This document shows positions 61,729 through 64,000 of a stretch of DNA of 64,000 bases, piece by piece. The translations under genes were made by a program, and so were the position numbers. The stretch's first letter is position 1; every line of letters begins with the position of its first letter. The stretch spans positions 248,001 through 312,000 of the forward strand of contig VXSK01000002.1 in NCBI GenBank assembly GCA_009838035.1. The letters run 5' to 3'. A model generated the notes under the pieces. That model was not told the DNA's origin. It saw only the letters and a program-made list of their open reading frames with translations, and made no database searches. Source of the stretch: Gammaproteobacteria bacterium. Its GTDB lineage: Bacteria > Pseudomonadota > Gammaproteobacteria > Steroidobacterales > Foliamicaceae.

Positions 61729-63093
61729 TCAGCCGGCTGGCAGAACGTCGCGCAGCAGCCCCCAGAGCACGATCAGGATCAGGATGGGCGCCAGCCACAG
61801 GAGGGCGCGCCAGATCGTGAGAAGCGAACCGCTCAAGGACGTTTCCACGCGTGCGGAACCCAGCGACCAAAAATAGCCCAGGAACACGGCCAGCAGCAGG
61901 GCGTTGACCGGGAGCAGCAGGTTGGCGACCAGGAAATCGACGAGCTGGAAAAGGCCCATCTCGCTGAAAATGCCGCCCAGCGGCTTCACGTCGGCCCATA
62001 CGTTGAAAGAGAGCACGAAGACCATGCCGACCGGCCAGGTCAGGCATCCCATCAGCAGCGTTGCCAGCGGACGCGAGAGGAACGTGTCCCGCGACAGCCA
62101 GGCCACGGCCGGCTCGATCATGCCGAATCCGGTCGTGATCGCGGCCAGGCTCAGCATCACGAAGAACAGAGTCCCCAGGAGCACGCCGCCGGGCATGCCC
62201 GCGAACGCGACCGGCAGAGTCTCGAAGATCAGCCCGGGACCGCTGTTGGCTTCCAGGCCCACGGCGAAAACGATGGGGAAGATCGCCATTCCCGCGAGCA
62301 GGGCCACCAGCGAGTCGGCGCCGGCAATGATCGCGCCGGCCCGCGGCAGCGACACGCGTTGCGGCACGTAGGCCCCGTAGGTGATGAGCATGCCCACGCC
62401 GATCGCCAGCGAAAAGAGCGCCTGCCCGAGCGCCATCAGCACGCCGTCCAGCGTAAGGGCCGAGAAGTCGGCGCTGAACAGGAACGCCATGCCGTTGCCG
62501 AAGTCGCCGGCGACCGCGGCCCAGCCCACCAGCAACAGCAGCAGCGCGAAAAGGCCCGGCATCATCAACTTGCTGGCCCGTTCCAGCCCCTTTCGGACCC
62601 CGCCGGCGATGACCGCCACGACGATGGCGATGAACAGCCCGTGCCAGAACATGAGACGCCAGGGATCGCTCAGCAGTTCTCCGAAAAGCGCCTGTGAGCC
62701 CTCGGCGCTGATGCCCCGGAACGTGCCCTGCGCCGCCAGCAGCGTGTAGTTCAGCGACCAGCCGGCGACGATGCTGTAGTAGGTGATGCCCACCAGGGGA
62801 ACGAGGATCGACAACCAGCCGATAAGCACCCAGGCGCCGCTTCGCCCTTCGCGCGAGGCCACTTCGCGCATCGTGTGCACAGCATTGCGACCGCCGCGCC
62901 GCCCCAGGGCGAGTTCGCCGATCACCAGCGGCAGGCCCAGCAGCAACACCCAGCCGACATACACCAGGACGAAAGCGCTGCCGCCATTGCTGCCGGCAAT
63001 GTAGGGGAAGCGCCACAGGTTGCCGAGACCGACCGCGGCCCCCACCGAGGCCAGGATAAAGCCCCGCGTCGAGGACCAGGTTTCCGTCTTCAT
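61729..63093 (-). CDS. Neurotransmitter:sodium symporter (NSS/SNF) family transporter
   Basis: 454 residues with about 12 helices. The first helix has ASVGAAVGLGNLWRFPYIAGSNGGSAF, the sodium and substrate site of LeuT-type proteins; ALGQALFSLAIGVGMLITYGAY is the helix 6 region. Such transporters take up amino acids with Na+. The start overlaps the carboxylesterase stop by four bases. Confidence 0.9.
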   Translation of the reverse strand: MKTETWSSTRGFILASVGAAVGLGNLWRFPYIAGSNGGSAFVLVYVGWVLLLGLPLVIGELALGRRGGRNAVHTMREVASREGRSGAWVLIGWLSILVPLVGITYYSIVAGWSLNYTLLAAQGTFRGISAEGSQALFGELLSDPWRLMFWHGLFIAIVVAVIAGGVRKGLERASKLMMPGLFALLLLLVGWAAVAGDFGNGMAFLFSADFSALTLDGVLMALGQALFSLAIGVGMLITYGAYVPQRVSLPRAGAIIAGADSLVALLAGMAIFPIVFAVGLEANSGPGLIFETLPVAFAGMPGGVLLGTLFFVMLSLAAITTGFGMIEPAVAWLSRDTFLSRPLATLLMGCLTWPVGMVFVLSFNVWADVKPLGGIFSEMGLFQLVDFLVANLLLPVNALLLAVFLGYFWSLGSARVETSLSGSLLTIWRALLWLAPILILIVLWGLLRDVLPAG

Positions 63094-64000
63094 GGCGAAC
63101 GGCGGTCAGCGGCGCGCTGCGCTCGCTGCCGGTACCGCGCTTCGATGAAATCGAGGCGCTCCCTGGAGACGCCCCGGCGAACGCTGTCCTCAATGCCGAA
63201 CACGAGCCAGCGGTCGTCTTCCTGTCGGTATTCCGGCCATTGCAGGCGGCTGCCCCCGTTCGGATTGCCGTTGCGCGCGAAGTCGAGCCAATAGCCGAAC
63301 AGGCGGCCCGCCAGCGCCTGCTGCCTGGCATCGGGCAGATCCGCGCCGGAAAAGAGCAGCCTGCGGTCGTAACCGTGCGGCGCGCCCGGCGAGTCGTTCG
63401 GGGGCCCGGCGACGGGCACATCCAGGTAGTAGATCCAGGCCGGGGAGTTCCTGCGCGCCGTCCCCAGCGCCAGAGTCCGCGCGGCAAACAGATAGCGATT
63501 GTCGCCGAACAGGCGCTTTATGCCGATATCCGGAGACTTGTCGAAGTCTTCCCGGTAAAGCGCCCGCGCGGCCGGATAGTCCGCGCCCCAGATGCGTTTG
63601 TACGCTTCCGTCGATATCCCCGAAACCGGCATGATGATGCCTTCGTAGCTGGTTCCGCCGGTCATGACGGGCACATCGTGCTGTTGGCCGGCCAGGAACA
63701 GGATGCCGGGTTCTTCACGCAGCGTGACGCCATCGACCAGCGGCAGGTGAAATCCCTCCACGGCTCTCATCAGCGCCATGGCGTCCAGGGCCCGCAACTC
63801 TTCGGCCGTGTCGGCATCGGGAGCAACGTGTTCGATCAGCTCCCGGGCCAGCGATTCCGCTCTCTGCGCCGGATCCAGGTCCATGCCCAGCGGGGCGGGC
63901 GTGGGAGCGTTTCCGGTACGCGGAAGGGCCCAGGTTCCATAACCGCTCTGCGCAATGGCGCCGTGGAACAGCCCTCGCGCCGCGTCGTTCGCCAGCAGCA
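63090..64000 (-). CDS. Type B carboxylesterase/para-nitrobenzyl esterase, partial
   Basis: The gene runs off the window; the ATG at 63884 is internal, since the frame stays open to the edge and encodes LFHGAIAQSGYGTW, the segment just after the esterase nucleophile. The C-terminal part has the expected acid region (GGTSYEGI) and the His region (PNDSPGAPHGYDRRLLFSG). The nucleophile elbow itself lies outside the window. It hydrolyses carboxylic esters, and the partner gene is the NSS transporter. Confidence 0.8.
   Translation of the reverse strand, partial: LLANDAARGLFHGAIAQSGYGTWALPRTGNAPTPAPLGMDLDPAQRAESLARELIEHVAPDADTAEELRALDAMALMRAVEGFHLPLVDGVTLREEPGILFLAGQQHDVPVMTGGTSYEGIIMPVSGISTEAYKRIWGADYPAARALYREDFDKSPDIGIKRLFGDNRYLFAARTLALGTARRNSPAWIYYLDVPVAGPPNDSPGAPHGYDRRLLFSGADLPDARQQALAGRLFGYWLDFARNGNPNGGSRLQWPEYRQEDDRWLVFGIEDSVRRGVSRERLDFIEARYRQRAQRAADRRSP

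Noticed and set aside
61630-62697. Plus-strand open frame of 355 codons opposite the NSS transporter and part of the tRNA
   Set aside because: Composition of Gln, His and Arg repeats and no ribosome-binding site; antisense to the transporter.

Overview
The window is a high-GC (about 60%) chromosomal segment, densely packed with genes in short operons whose starts and stops often overlap. A complete System I cytochrome c maturation operon, protocatechuate 4,5-cleavage (lig) genes, several TonB-dependent receptors, a TRAP transporter and a FecI/FecR pair point to an aerobic Gram-negative proteobacterium. A gammaproteobacterium, perhaps marine or host-associated, is likely, but this is inference from gene content; no rRNA or other taxonomic marker is present.

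Layout. (1) 1-17,481: aromatic catabolism. A cupin, a Tat-exported protein, a 4-cresol-dehydrogenase-type flavoprotein and its cytochrome c, two odd extracytoplasmic proteins (a degenerate M24 fold and a membrane-anchored FAH/hydratase fold) and a DoxX-like protein are followed by a convergent arylsulfotransferase and an AraC regulator. Then come a sodium:solute symporter with two tiny membrane proteins, an aldehyde dehydrogenase, and a full set of enzymes from protocatechuate to pyruvate plus oxaloacetate (ligK, galD, ligJ, ligI, ligA, ligB, ligC). (2) 17,546-24,257: ccmABCDEFGHI on the minus strand. (3) 24,266-29,392: an MDR oxidoreductase, a methyltransferase with a small partner, a dienelactone hydrolase and an N-acyl-D-amino-acid deacylase lipoprotein. 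(4) 29,430-40,975: LysR, TonB receptor, gamma-glutamyltransferase, a diaminopentanoate-dehydrogenase-like protein, an aminotransferase and a TRAP transporter. Two copies of a hairpin repeat lie in this region. (5) 41,106-47,040: a Rieske dioxygenase alpha/beta pair between two NCS2 permeases that each carry a C-terminal ATPase-like domain.

(6) 47,030-58,715, minus strand, is the most interesting locus. It reads as one operon: ECF sigma factor, FecR anti-sigma, STN-type TonB receptor, two S9 serine peptidases, a 99-residue precursor peptide with three copies of AGGNFVSAPP, a radical SAM/SPASM enzyme and a small protein with an iron/2-oxoglutarate oxygenase motif set. I interpret it as a RiPP system making repeated Phe-x-Ser cyclophane peptides, wired to sigma/TonB/peptidase genes in the way seen for proteobacterial lasso peptides.

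(7) 58,953-61,363: a toxin-antitoxin area with an intact fitAB-type module between a small coiled-coil gene and a truncated copy of it, then a decayed dinJ-yafQ pair and a small exported protein. (8) 61,384-61,700: a tRNA-Leu(UAA) gene interrupted by a group I intron. (9) 61,729-64,000: an NSS-family transporter and a type B carboxylesterase cut by the window edge. No gap without a gene exceeds 300 bases; the longest (7,988-8,263; 30,474-30,731; 58,716-58,952) hold no further gene that I can support.
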